Of a stretch of 64,000 nt of DNA, positions 1 through 10,881 are shown one piece after another (the stretch's first letter is position 1; every line of letters starts with the position of its first letter). The stretch covers positions 40,217,825 through 40,281,824 of the forward strand of contig CM030364.1 in the NCBI GenBank assembly GCA_017893485.1. The letters run 5' to 3'. The stretch is from Hemerocallis citrina. Taxonomy: Eukaryota; Streptophyta; Magnoliopsida; Asparagales; Asphodelaceae. Below the pieces are notes generated by a model that worked only from the letters and a program-made list of their open reading frames with translations, did not search any database and was not told where the DNA came from. A program made the translations under genes and the position numbers.

Positions 1-1296
1 AAGTTCTAAAAACTAGAAATCAGAGGCTATGAATCATATTCACAAGCTTATTTATTTTACTGATGTTAACAGGGTCAAAATTACTGTACAAAATAGGGCA
101 GCAGTGGACAAAAGTTCTTTTAGGCATTTTATCAAACAAGTTAACTACAAACGGTCCAACCTAAGATGTCATACAAAGTATGGTATATGTGGGTTACTCA
201 AATCAACATGACATGTGTACAAATAGTCTATGATGAGGTAATACATCCAACAAACATCCAAGCAACAGTCAACTACAACATACGGGGTGTCACAAACAAC
301 ATACAGTCAAAGTGTCCACTAATCTAATTGTTTTCATGCAACAGGTGTCAATTTTTGTAACTACTCATGATCAAGAGATGATGTCAACGGTTAAACTAAT
401 AATTTAGGATCATCATGAGAGTACAAATCTTTTCCTACTAGATTACTTACAGTATTAACTTGTATGACAAAAAGAAACACATACAAGCAACTTGCCTGAT
501 GATGAAGATGATGAAAACGAAAAATAGAATAACGGGAACGGATCCTGAACAACGAACTCACGGACACGAACAAGAACGAGAGACGAGAACTTCCAATGAA
601 CGAATACACGTGCACAAGAACGCACGTGCACTCAGTCCAACACAAAGAGACAGTAGCAACCGCAAGCAAGGGCGGCAGCAGCCAACGGCGAGGGTGACAA
701 CGGCAGGGAATGACAGCGATGGGGTCGCGGTGCTGCGCTGTGGCGGTGGTGGTCATGCATATGAAGCAAGACGCAGGGGGGTTGTGGCCTGGGGGTGCTG
801 GGTTACTGGGTTGCGACGCAAGGAGGAAGACGGAAAGGGAAGAGAGTGCAGTGGGGTTTGGGTTGTCGCCGGCGGTCGGCAGTCGACGACGGAGACGGGG
901 CAGAGGTCGGGGTTAGGTCGGGATGAGGGAGGGAGAGGGGGACGGCTAGGAGAGAGGAGAGATGTATTGGGGTTTGGTAATTAGTGTTAGGGTTCAATTA
1001 GGGAGTATCAATAGGGATAAAATGGGTTGAGATGAACTGGTAGTACCCAATAGGGTGAAAGGGTTCCAATAAGAGACAATTAGGCTATGGATTAGGTTTA
1101 AACAATAGAGAAGATCAAGAACGAATTGTAAGCCAAATAAATGAGGATAAAAAGCTGAATCAATGCAAAGTGAATCACAAGAGAGAGAAGAACAACACAC
1201 TATATATTGAAAAGAAATTAAATACAACCAAAAATAAAATAAATAATCAATAATTTTATTAAATATAATTAAAAATACAAATACGAGCAATAGGGG

Positions 1297-1297
<1 letters not shown>
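1..1297. repeat. Degenerate LTR-like tail, truncated at window edge
   Basis: No convincing gene is seen. The stretch has a G/C-rich block at about 660-960 with low-complexity reading frames on both strands, followed by a block rich in TTAGGG-like and AATAGGG motifs, then an AT-rich tail ending just before the TA microsatellite. This order (G/C-rich block, GGTTAGG-rich block, AT-rich tail ending near GGGGTTA) resembles the right-hand end of the solo LTR that stops at 14222. I infer a decayed LTR of the same broad type, broken by the microsatellite, but no boundary or target duplication is visible. Confidence 0.35.

Positions 1298-1355
<58 letters not shown>
1298..1355. repeat. (TA)n microsatellite
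   Basis: Uninterrupted TA dinucleotide run of about 58 bases between the LTR-like tail and the start of the PMD pseudogene. TA tracts in this window often abut transposon ends, so it may mark an element boundary. Confidence 0.95.
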
Positions 1356-1358
<3 letters not shown>

Positions 1359-1394
1359 TATTGATCAATTGTTATAATTTTTTATTATAGAGAA

Positions 1395-3495
1395 ATGGTT
1401 AAAACGAGGGAAACTGGTGGGCGTCCTGGTATTGGTAGGGGCGTACAATAGAAGTAAGTGTATTATTAGTTTTCGTTGTGAATTTTGTATACAAAATATT
1501 TGATGTACAATAATAAAATTTGCTGCTACGTTGGTGCAGGTTGGTGCATCGTCTTCGGGTGAATATCGCGGTCCATGACCTTTAAGTCCACATGTACTTA
1601 CTTTGCAAGAACGCCGCAGATCTGAGAAAGTGTGGAGAGGGACCACGCGGAATTGTAACTTCCGTACCCACGAGATATTGACAATGCACCCGCATACCCA
1701 TGAGTACCTTGTCCAAGCTGCTTTTTACGGAGTTAATTTGATGGGTAAGGTAAAACTAGACTGAGCACTTCTTGTAGTCATCGTCGAGCGATGGGGCCAG
1801 AGACACACAATTTTTATCCATCGGTGGGTGAGATGACGGTGACATTGCAAGATATCGTCATGATTTCCGATCTTCCAATAGAAGGAATGACCGTGACGGG
1901 TAATATGAATTTCGATAAAATACAGTTGTGTAATGAGCTTCTCGGCATAGGGTTTAATGATGATGAAGAGAATGATAATGGTATTTTTGTCGGACAATCA
2001 ATCCGACTGGCATGGTTGAAGGAAAATTTTGAATGAAAATTGACAAATGAATCGAGCAACTACGACGTCCAGTGCTACACTAGGGGATATATTCTAACCC
2101 TGCTTGAAGGTGTTCTATTGCCTAACTCCAGCGGAGATACCTTCCTTCTTATGTATCTATGATTTCTCGCCGACCTAAGCTTAGTCGGCCAATATAGTTA
2201 GGGAAGTTGCACATTAGCCACCTTGTACAGGACATTGTGTGCAGTTGCTGTCGATGGAGTTGAGATGACTGGATCGATGGTGTTGCTTCAGATTTGGGCA
2301 TGGGAACATATACACTTGGTTCGTCCCCGTATTACGAGACCCATAGAGGGTTGGGTGGCCCCTGCACCCATCGTTGAGATGCGACCACCTTTAGGAGTGT
2401 ATTAAGCCAGTAGACGAAGCTACAAAGACAACCCCAAAAGAGTTCTAACATACTACAGAGACGAGATTGACCAACTGCGAAATGAATTGGTAATTTGGGA
2501 GCCGTATACCCGTGAGCCCGTAGAAAGACTACCACCAGCATGTACAACTAGTTCGCAGTTGTGGTTGACGCTGGCAACACTCGTCAACTTTGGTACGGTG
2601 AAGCATCATTGGCCGGATAGAGTCCTTCGCCAATTTGGGATGGAGCAAGATATTCTCATCACACGCAGGTACAATACTGAGCTTCACACCATTAGAGGTA
2701 CAGGTCGTATGCCTAATCATGACTGAGCGGATTTCCACCGTGGTTTTGTAGGAAATTAGAATGAGAAAAGGTTTGAAATGATATTTCCTAATGTCAAGCC
2801 ATATGATGGTTCTTGCATTATACGGTACATGACTTGGTACTTAGAAATAACACGTTTGTACATATCTCCGAGGACCGAAGTACCAGTTGGCATTCAAGTA
2901 CCAATTCCGAAGAGACAGAGAACCACCACCGACGTATTCTACGTCACAACCCATGTACCAACCGAATGCATCATCATATTGGTTGTTGGCGAGTCAAATT
3001 TGTTTGAAATTTTTTTTGTGTATCGCCATTAACTGATTTTAAATTGATAATTTCATCATTGAATTGTCTACCATATTTGTATCTTTGTTGTAGATCGAAA
3101 ATACATGGAATATGACAGAGGAATGTGCAGAGGTACTTAAGAGCAATGCCACTGCGAACATGAAAGCTTTCGTTCGGAAGATCCTTACTTCATACCGGAG
3201 CTCACTAGAAGAGGTAGGAGATGGCGAACGATTGACCCATTATTTAAATAAGTATACATTCCCAGCACCGTAAGAGCGTGATTAATAGGTCATCTAGCTC
3301 GGGGCAAGAACGGTTACAACAATCTCCTGCATAAGAAGAAGAGCAACAAGAAGAACAGCAACAAGGGCACGAAGAAGAAGACCAAGAATTGCAAGAAGAA
3401 AATACCAGCCCTTCACATATAACCCAAGTTAGGCGTATGCGGCGAAAACCGACTCGGAAGAGGCGAGCGCCACAACACTACACACCAGGGTAGCT
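1395..3495 (+). pseudogene. Plant mobile domain (PMD, MAIN/MAIL-like) pseudogene
   Basis: A broken plus-strand gene of the aminotransferase-like plant mobile domain family. It opens with an ATG at 1395. At 1789-2036 the peptide has GPETHNFYPSVGEMTVTLQD followed by a GLPI-like DLPIEG motif and VTG, the hallmark N-terminal PMD block (family pattern: PETHTFH..GEMT.TLEDV...LPIDG..VTG). Further PMD blocks follow in other frames at 2100-2460, 2480-2726 (IWEPYTRE.., then HWPDRVLRQFGMEQDI) and 2778-2960 (YMTWYL). After a possible intron with its acceptor near 3093, a tail at 3093-3495 is rich in E/Q and then basic. Stops and frameshifts (for example TGA at 2034 and 2724) rule out an intact protein. 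PMD proteins occur both as host silencing factors and as cargo of Mutator-like and LTR elements. The flanking palindromic array suggests a transposon-borne copy, which is inference. Confidence 0.75.
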
Positions 3496-3840
3496 TGAGT
3501 GTTTTTTGATTCGCGTTGTACGTGAAACATGGTAATATTGTATAAAATGGAAATGTTAGTGTTTTTTTTTATGTTAGTTAAGACTACAAATTGTTGCTCT
3601 TATTGATGTTGATTATATTGTTATTGTTGTTAGTTTATATTTTTCCCAGGGATCGATCGGACTAGCTTTGTCTCCGGCCCAACCATCCGGTACACTGTCT
3701 TTTTCTTTCCTATGACTAATAGCTCTAAACCCCATCTCGAAGTGATTGTGAAACTAGTGTTGTTAGTGAAGTAAAGTTAATTTGTCGATATTGTGGATAG
3801 TGTAGCAGCTTCAGCTAGTTAAGAATGCAATTGTTTTTTT
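3496..3840. other. AT-rich spacer with no gene
   Basis: Between the PMD pseudogene and the palindromic array I see only AT-rich sequence, with no open frame of note and no recognisable transposon end. It may hold the 3' untranslated region of the PMD copy. Confidence 0.5.
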
Positions 3841-4650
3841 TTTTTCATTAACGTAGGTCATTGTTTCCAACAACGGCCTAGGTTGATATGAGTTTTTTGT
3901 TCCTGTTGGCTTGCACTTCCTCAAGAGAGGAAACATGCCTATGTTTTTTAAATTTTTTATAAATAACTTAGGCGGTTGATATGAAAATTTTTGGGAGAAT
4001 TGACCTGCTCTCTGTCTTGAGAGAATATATGGCAATGTTTTTTTTTTTTAAAAAAATAACCAACAACACTATAGGATGATATGAATTTTTTGTTCCAGTT
4101 GGCTTGCTCTCTCTTGAAAGGAGATATGCCTAGGTTTTTTTAATTTTTTTAATAAACAACCTAGGCCGTGCCAACAACGACCAAGGTTGATATGAAATTG
4201 TTTGGGAGAATTGACCTGCTCTCTATCTTGAGAGGAGATATGCCAAGGTTTTTTTAAACTTTTTTTAAAATAACCTAGTCCGTTGTTTCCAACAACGGCC
4301 TAGTTTGATATTATTTTTTTGGCTCCAGTTGGCTTGCACTCTGTCTTGAGAGGAGATATGCCTAGTTTGTTTTTGTTTTTTTTATAAATAACTTAGGGCG
4401 TTGTTTCCAACAACGGCCTAGGTTGATATGAAATTCATCCTACTCCCTGACTTGAGAGGAGATTACCAAGGTTTCCAACAACGACCTATAAAAAAAAATC
4501 AATAACCTAGGCCGTTGTTGGCAACAAGGGCTTTGGTTGATATGAAAATATTGTCATTTTACAACTTTCGCTTATACCTCTATGAACAGAGGTTCTTGAA
4601 CTCTACACCAAAGACATTCATGAACAAGTTTTTTGTCTCTATATTTTATT
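3841..4650. repeat. Left arm of a large inverted palindromic repeat array
   Basis: About six diverged units of roughly 110-130 bp. Each has the core CGGCCTAGGTTGATATGAA, then a segment like GAATTGACCTGCTCTCTGTC and TTGAGAGGAGATATGCC, then a T-rich run. At unit junctions the core forms a hairpin, CCTAGGCCGTTGTT / AACAACGGCCTAGG. The arm continues to about 4650 with a block containing TAGTTTCATAATTTAGCTGC. The same units reappear in reverse orientation at 5640-6800, so the 3-kb region can fold back on itself. Confidence 0.8.
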
Positions 4651-5640
4651 AGTTTCATAATTTAGCTGCAAAAATGAACAAGATAACTACGTAGGGTAAG
4701 TAGCTTAAATATTTTATAGAATATAACTTAAACAATTTTTAAAAAAAACATAAATATTCCCTTTTTTTCCTCCTAATAACCGAACAAGATAATACTAAGT
4801 GAAAATAGTTAGGGTAGGGTTAAGGATAGTATGTACACAAACGATTCTATACGCTGGTAATTTTGTGTTACAGTTCATTTGTTTGTTAGGGTAGGCCGTT
4901 TGTTTGTTAGGGTAGGGTTACGGTTGACAAAACTTTTGTATTTTTTTCCATTTTCTTTTTTTTTCCGGGTTAGGGTTGGACATTAAATAAATGATTTGTA
5001 AGTGACAATATATAGAGACAAAAAACCGAAAATGAATGTCTCTGGTGTAGAGTTCTAGAACCTCTGTTCGTAGATATAGAAGAGAAAGTTGTTAAACAGA
5101 AGACAAAAATTCATCTGAAACTATGCCATTTATTAGGGTAGGGTTAGGGTAGTGTAAGGGATCGGGTAAGGGTTAGGGGTAGCTTGACAGATAAGCTAAA
5201 CATGGATGTATTATCTCATATTTACAAAGTTAAAATGTTCTGAAAGTGGTACATACCCTTGGAACGTTGTTAGGGTAAGGGTTACGAAGGGTAGGGTTAG
5301 GGTTATGGTAGGGTTAGGGTTATGCACACAATGACCTGAGTTAAACCAAAAATATGTTGCACTAGTCGTTAAATGATTATTTTTAATTTTTTTTATTTAA
5401 ATAAACTACATTTGAACCGCATGAATAAGTATATTTCAAGGTTAGGGTTAGACATTAAATAGGAGATACGTAAGTGTTTGTAGGTAGAGATCTTTTTATT
5501 TTTTCAATATTTAGTTTAAGTTTTTTTCTTATAAATATGTAAACTATTTACCCCTAGCATTACATTGTTCGTTTTGTAGGGAAAAAAATTAGGGAATATT
5601 TTTGTTTTTAAATAAAACTTGTGTAGAGTTCAAGAATGTC
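4651..5640. repeat. Loop region of the inverted array with telomere-like motifs
   Basis: Between the two arms lies AT-rich DNA with runs of GGGTTAGGG, TAGGGTAGGGTTA and related motifs at about 4808-4925, 4968-4976, 5134-5180 and 5260-5325. They resemble degenerate plant telomeric TTTAGGG repeats but are not a regular array. An internal copy of the arm block (GAATGTCT..GGTGTAGAGTTC) sits at about 5030-5100. No coding frame is present. Confidence 0.6.
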
Positions 5641-6800
5641 TTTGCAGCTAAATTATGAAACTAATGAAACATAGAGACAAAAGTCATGATTAAGAATGTC
5701 TTTGGTGTAGAGTTCAAGAACCTATATTCGTAGAGGTATAAGAGAAAGTTGTAAAATGAAAAAAATTTCATATCAACCAAAGCCGTTGTGGCCAACAACG
5801 ACCTAGGTTATTGAAGAATATTTTTTTAGAAAACCATCATAACCTCCTAAAGAGACAGAGAGCAAGTCAACCAGAAAAAAAAATTTAATATCAACTTAGG
5901 CTCAGTTTTAGCTGCAAAAATTTAACAAACCATGGTAATCCCCCCCCCCCCCCCCCCCCCCCCCTCAAGTCAGAGAGAAAGTCAACTGGAAAAAAAATTT
6001 TATATCAATATAGGCTGTTCTTCGAAACAACGGCATAGGTTATTTCACAAAAAATTTAAAAAAATTTGGTAATCTCTTCTCAAGTTAGAGAGCAAGTCAA
6101 TTGGAACAAAAAATTTCACATAAACCTAGGTCGTTCTTTGAAATCGTGGCATAGGTTATTTCAAAAAGAATTTTAAAAAAACTTGGTAATCTCCCCTCAA
6201 GTCAGAGAGCAAGTCAACTAGGACAAAAAAAAATTCATATCAACCTAGGCCGTTCTTTGAAACAGCGGCATCTGTTACTTCAAGTTTTTTTTAAAAAAAA
6301 CTTGGTAATCTCCCCTCAAGTCAGAGAGCAAGTCAACTGGAACAAAAAATTTCATATGAACCTAGGCAGTTCTTTGTAACAGCGACATAGGTTATTGCAA
6401 ACAAAAAACAAAAAAACAAAAATACTTGGTAATCTCCCCTCAAGTCAGAGAGCAAGTCAACTGGAACAAAAAATTTCATATACACTTAGACCGTTGTTGG
6501 ATACATTGGCATACATTATTGAAATAAAAAATTTAAAAAAAACTTGGTAATCTCCTCTCAAGTTAGAGAGCATGACGAAATCTCCCAAAATAATGGCATA
6601 TCAACCTAGGCCGTTGTCGGAAACAACGACATAGGTTATTGAAAAAAGTTTTTAAAAACCATGGTAATCTCTTCTCACGTCGGAGGGCAAGTCAATTGGA
6701 AGAAAAAATTTCATATCAACCTAGGCCGTTGTTTTCAACAACGGTCTAGGTTATTGAAAAAATATCTTGTTTATCATTAAGAAGTTGTGTCCAACAACGA
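5640..6800. repeat. Right arm of the large inverted palindromic repeat array
   Basis: Reverse-oriented counterpart of the 3841-4650 arm, with eight or more units of the form TTCATATCAACCTAGGCCGT .. GGTAATCTCCCCTCAAGTCAGAGAGCAAGTCAACTGG. A 25-base poly-C run lies at 5940-5964. The long inverted arms built of tandem subterminal units are typical of fold-back or Mutator-like DNA elements. The same CCTAGGCCGTTGTT core recurs at 37440-37570 and 45720-46010. Confidence 0.8.
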
Positions 6801-6948
6801 ATTAGGTAAAAATTTCCAAATTTTATTCTAATAATATTAAACAAAAAACTGATACCAAAAGAATTTTATATCAAATGCTACTCTCATATATTTCATACCC
6901 AGTTTCATTCAACCCTCCCCTTACTCGTAATCTTCCGACAAGAACATA

Positions 6949-6953
6949 TTAAG
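6949..6953. other. Target-site duplication TTAAG (left)
   Basis: TTAAG immediately precedes the LTR start TGTAACACCCC and is repeated at 10746-10750 directly after the LTR end. This fixes both ends of the solo LTR. Confidence 0.85.
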
Positions 6954-9900
6954 TGTAACACCCCAAATATCAAATAAGGATAAATTCGAGATTTCACAGA
7001 ATCTTTACTTTATTTCATACAATTTTACAAGGAATTTAAAACTTTTTCAATAATATCAGAGTTACATTACACTTGGTTTTACACAGCGGAAGAATAAAAT
7101 TTACAATGAAACATTTACAACATAAAACATCATCAGCATATCCACTTTAAAGCTTCATGAACATCCATTACCTGCATGTAAGACTGTGGGCACGTCAGTC
7201 ACTTACAACTGACGAAATGTTATACACGGCTATCCTCTCTATGCCGGGAGTAGTATAACGATCACATTACTTTAATAAAAACACAAAAGTTGAATGAATA
7301 AATAAGTGTTAACTGTGTCTATGCTAAACATGTAAGTGTATGTCATGCCTTAATGCATAATGCACACCATTTATACTAGGATGACACTATTGCATACTTG
7401 TTCGGATTCTATGCATCCCATACTATATAGGTTCGAGGGCAAGCGCCTACGTTCTTCACAATAAAGGGCTCGATCCCTCGCCATGAAACTACCCAGTAGC
7501 AAGAACAAGGTTCAGGCATTCCATGGGTACGGATCCCAGCCCCAGAGTACACTGCCCGGCTGTTATACAGACTCCTCGTCGTGCGAATCCCCCACAAGTG
7601 CCCCTCTAGGCCCGGTATACGTATATACACTGGGGAACGAAAAACTATCTGCCCGACTATTCATGATCCCGGAGTACACCACCCGATCAATCATTATAAT
7701 CCCGGATTTCAAAAATAAACTCGTCCCCATCAGAGCAACCTCAGTCCCGGAGTACACCGCCCGACTGGGTCTATAGTTCCGAAGTATATCGCCTGACTAT
7801 ATAGAGTGCCCCATTTACATTTGCCCAGGTTTACTACACTTCACTTAAGTGCCTAACTCTTAATGTTCAAGACATGAATAATCTTTCAAGCCTAAAATTA
7901 GTATCACCTATTACCAGACTTAATCAACATCCACCGAGACAACTCCATGGCAAATCTCAAAATATAATAATCATTTCATTCAAAATTGCCGGTATACGAG
8001 GCCTTACTAACTCTAAATTCAAATTTCTCATGTACAAGAATCATGGGTATTCACACCCTTTCATAATCATGTATTAAACTTAAATGTTCTCATCTTCAAC
8101 TTATTCACAATTTGATCTATGTCTTATTTGGCATCAATCATAATTTTCTTATATTTCATTCATGAATCAACAAAAATAGCAATTTCATTTGCAAATTTAA
8201 GCACATATAATAATCAAGCATTCAACATAAATGAATAATCTCATCAAAGACAATTAACTCACATAATGTATATTTCTTTTACTCTTTAAAGTCATACATT
8301 TTTAATAATAAAATCCTCAATCATTACTTGTTTTCTATCTCAAATTTCCTCTTTTTTTAAATTCTCAATTACACAAAGAAAATTCTGAAACTAATTTTTT
8401 AGTAAATTCTATTTTATTTTATAGAAATAATAGAATTTTTTTCCAATTTTTATTTACATTAAAAACCATATAAAATATAAAAATCAAAACAATAAAAGAG
8501 ATTCAGCCACAGGGTTTCGAACCCGTGACCGACCAGACAGTGCCCCAGGCACAACTCATCGACCACTAGTAGAAAGTGGACTTTGGTGTTCAAATGCCTC
8601 GATGAAAACCCTTTATGCTTACTCTGGGCTTCGGGTGAATTTTGAAACAAACAAGATTATATACTTGGGCATAACGGGTTTCGAACCCAGGCCCAAAGGG
8701 AAACCAGCAACGCTTAGATCACTAGGCCAAGTGCGCCTATCGATTTGTAGTCTCTTCATATGTTTTTATTCCAACTTTCTGTTATCCCACTATTTCACAA
8801 AACTCGATTATCTAATTGTTCTAATCTTTTATTAGGCTGAAATTAATTCATATAAGCTAAGTTTATTTCCTACAGTAACTCAATGATTAAAAATTCAGAT
8901 TTTAGACCATAAAAATCAAATTTTCAATTTATTTCTTCCTATTGATAAACATGAATTTACATTTATTCAATGTAATCCAAATAGCGCATTATATCTTTTA
9001 TAAACCATCAAATGAGTTTAATAGCATCAAATTTTCTTTACAAAATAAAATTTGTTTGCTTAACAAAAGAAGGAATCCCAACAATTGTTCATACATTCAA
9101 TTATTCATTCATGTATACTAGTGCATGGCAGAAGATCAATTATTTCTTTTCTCATTAACAACTACATGTTGTAATTGAATTTACTCATCATAACATGATT
9201 TACTACCATGGTTTATGTGATTGTTTCTTTACTTTCAAATTTCATGATAAATAGTAAATTACTTAATTTCAACCAAGTCTTAGCATGTCATACTAGCACA
9301 CATCACATTCAACTTTTATTCTATTCATTATTAGCATGGTAACAATAAAATCATGAGTTGCTAGCATGGATTCTTATCTACAATATCTCATTCAATCCTT
9401 TACTACTCATTAACCTATTAGCATGCAAATCCTACTTAGAAAGCATAAGAACACCCACCTTAATTTTGAAGGTTGAAAACTACAAAGAGTGGCTCCTTCT
9501 TGCTCCTAGTTGCACTAGTACCTCCTAGCAAGACTTCTCCAAAGTAAGAACTCCACCACAAAGATGAGAACACTCTACTCTCTTTTCTTTTATTTCTCTC
9601 TTTTCTTTCTTTCTTACTTCTCTTTTCTTTTCTCTCTTTCTTTCTTCTTCTTATTTTCTTTCTCTTCTTTCTCTTCTTTTGTTATTGTTTTCAGTGTGAG
9701 AAGAGAAGAGAAATGGTGGGCTATTTATAGGTCTAGGCCAGGGTTTAATGTGCAAAATTTCATAACCTAATAAATTTTCATTTATCATAATTTAAAACTC
9801 ATTTTCATAACTCCTCCCAAACTTTAACTCTCTTTATTTAATCTCTCTCTTTACTACTCTAAAACTTAACCCCCACTCTAACTCACATTCATTCCTCCTT

Positions 9901-10745
9901 CTCTCCATGCCAACCCGGTCAAAGCACAAAAAGAACAGAAAAGAGAACCAACTCAACTCTTCACACATGAAGGTGGCCCCACTTGAAACCACTTCATATC
10001 CCATTTGACCAAATCCACAAATGCACAGCACAATAGTTTGCTGTGCTTTAATCCGTGGGCCCCCCCTAGCCATATACCATAACACACACTTAATCCACTT
10101 ATACTAATATATGTACGGACACTATTCACTATTAAGTAAAGATTTGTTAAATTAAAAATTTATAATGCAAAAATAAATGTGCATATATTTTGTGAAATTT
10201 ATTTCGAGAAAGGATACGCCCAAATGCGCGGATCAAAACAAACACGTGCGTCGCATGTAAAATATCAAAATGTGAAAAATCAATTTTATTAATGAAAAAT
10301 TATTAAATATAATCGAAAATAATATAAGCAAAATTATATTTACTAATTTATATATATTTCCTGATGAAATCACTACATGTAGAAAGCACATGCATTATAC
10401 GTGCAGAAAATCGAAAAATGCATTTTAATCAAAATAGGGGGAAAATAAATTTTCGTTTTATAAAAAATAGATTTGAGAACATAAAATAAATAATTGAAAC
10501 CCAGAAATTTTCACCCATGGCGGCGGAAAATATGTAATTAATACGTGCATTGAGAACACGTAAAAAGCACATAGAATACAAAGATTGAAATATTCTATTT
10601 TTGTTGACTCAACATAGGAAAAATTCAATACGGAAAATGTATAAATAGTTGGTAATCAAAGTACGTGGTGAAAACATGTTACAAAATACACATGCGTAAC
10701 ACACGATGGCAAAATTGTAATTTTACAATTTTGCGGGATGTTACA
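6954..10745 (-). mobile_element. Solo LTR of a Ty3/Gypsy-like element, 3.8 kb
   Basis: Starts TGTAACACCCC and ends GGGATGTTACA, with perfect 5-bp duplications TTAAG on both sides and no internal domain, so it is the product of LTR-LTR recombination. Minus-strand orientation is inferred by analogy with the related LTRs at 10882 and 25340, whose sense strand starts TGTAAC. A pyrimidine-rich tract at about 9570-9680 (plus strand) and an exon-like ACCCACCTT block at about 9455 match similarly placed blocks in the solo LTR at 41576. Two tRNA-like B-box motifs lie at 8510-8530 and 8678-8697. Small reading frames inside it are not genes. Confidence 0.85.
8494..8750 (-). promoter_or_regulatory. Two tRNA-like (A-box/B-box-like) segments inside the LTR
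   Basis: On the minus strand, two successive segments each contain GGGTTCGAAACCC, a good match to the Pol III B box GGTTCGANNCC. The one at about 8665-8745 also has GGCCTAGTGATCTAAGCG about 40 nt upstream, close to a tRNA A box and D-arm. The one at about 8505-8570 has a weaker A-box match. They could be tRNA-derived insertions or a normal part of this LTR. A similar GGGTTCGAATCCC occurs on the minus strand near 42285 in another LTR. Not called as tRNA genes because no cloverleaf was confirmed. Confidence 0.4.
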
Positions 10746-10881
10746 TTAAGGCTCATCAATCAATACACAAAACAAAAACATAATGAATGTCAACTAAAAT
10801 AACTAAAACATTATCAACAAACACAGTACATCCACACATCCAACCACATTCGTTTGGAACATATATTATCATGAAACATAT
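10746..10881. other. Short AT-rich spacer between two solo LTRs
   Basis: Carries the right TTAAG duplication (10746-10750) at its start and the left CATAT duplication (10877-10881) at its end. The rest is AT-rich host or older-element DNA with no gene. Confidence 0.7.

Noticed and set aside
391..984. 121- and 174-codon frames near the left edge
   Set aside because: Low-complexity composition, no domain or start context, and overlapping on both strands of a G/C-rich LTR-like block.
4806..5330. Interstitial telomere or chromosome-end fusion
   Set aside because: The TTAGGG-like motifs are irregular, interrupted and lie inside the loop of a transposon-like inverted repeat. Not a true telomeric array.
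6954..10745. A complete small element with its own internal domain
   Set aside because: No repeated LTR pair, primer-binding site or polypurine tract is found inside. The ends and TTAAG pair fit a solo LTR.
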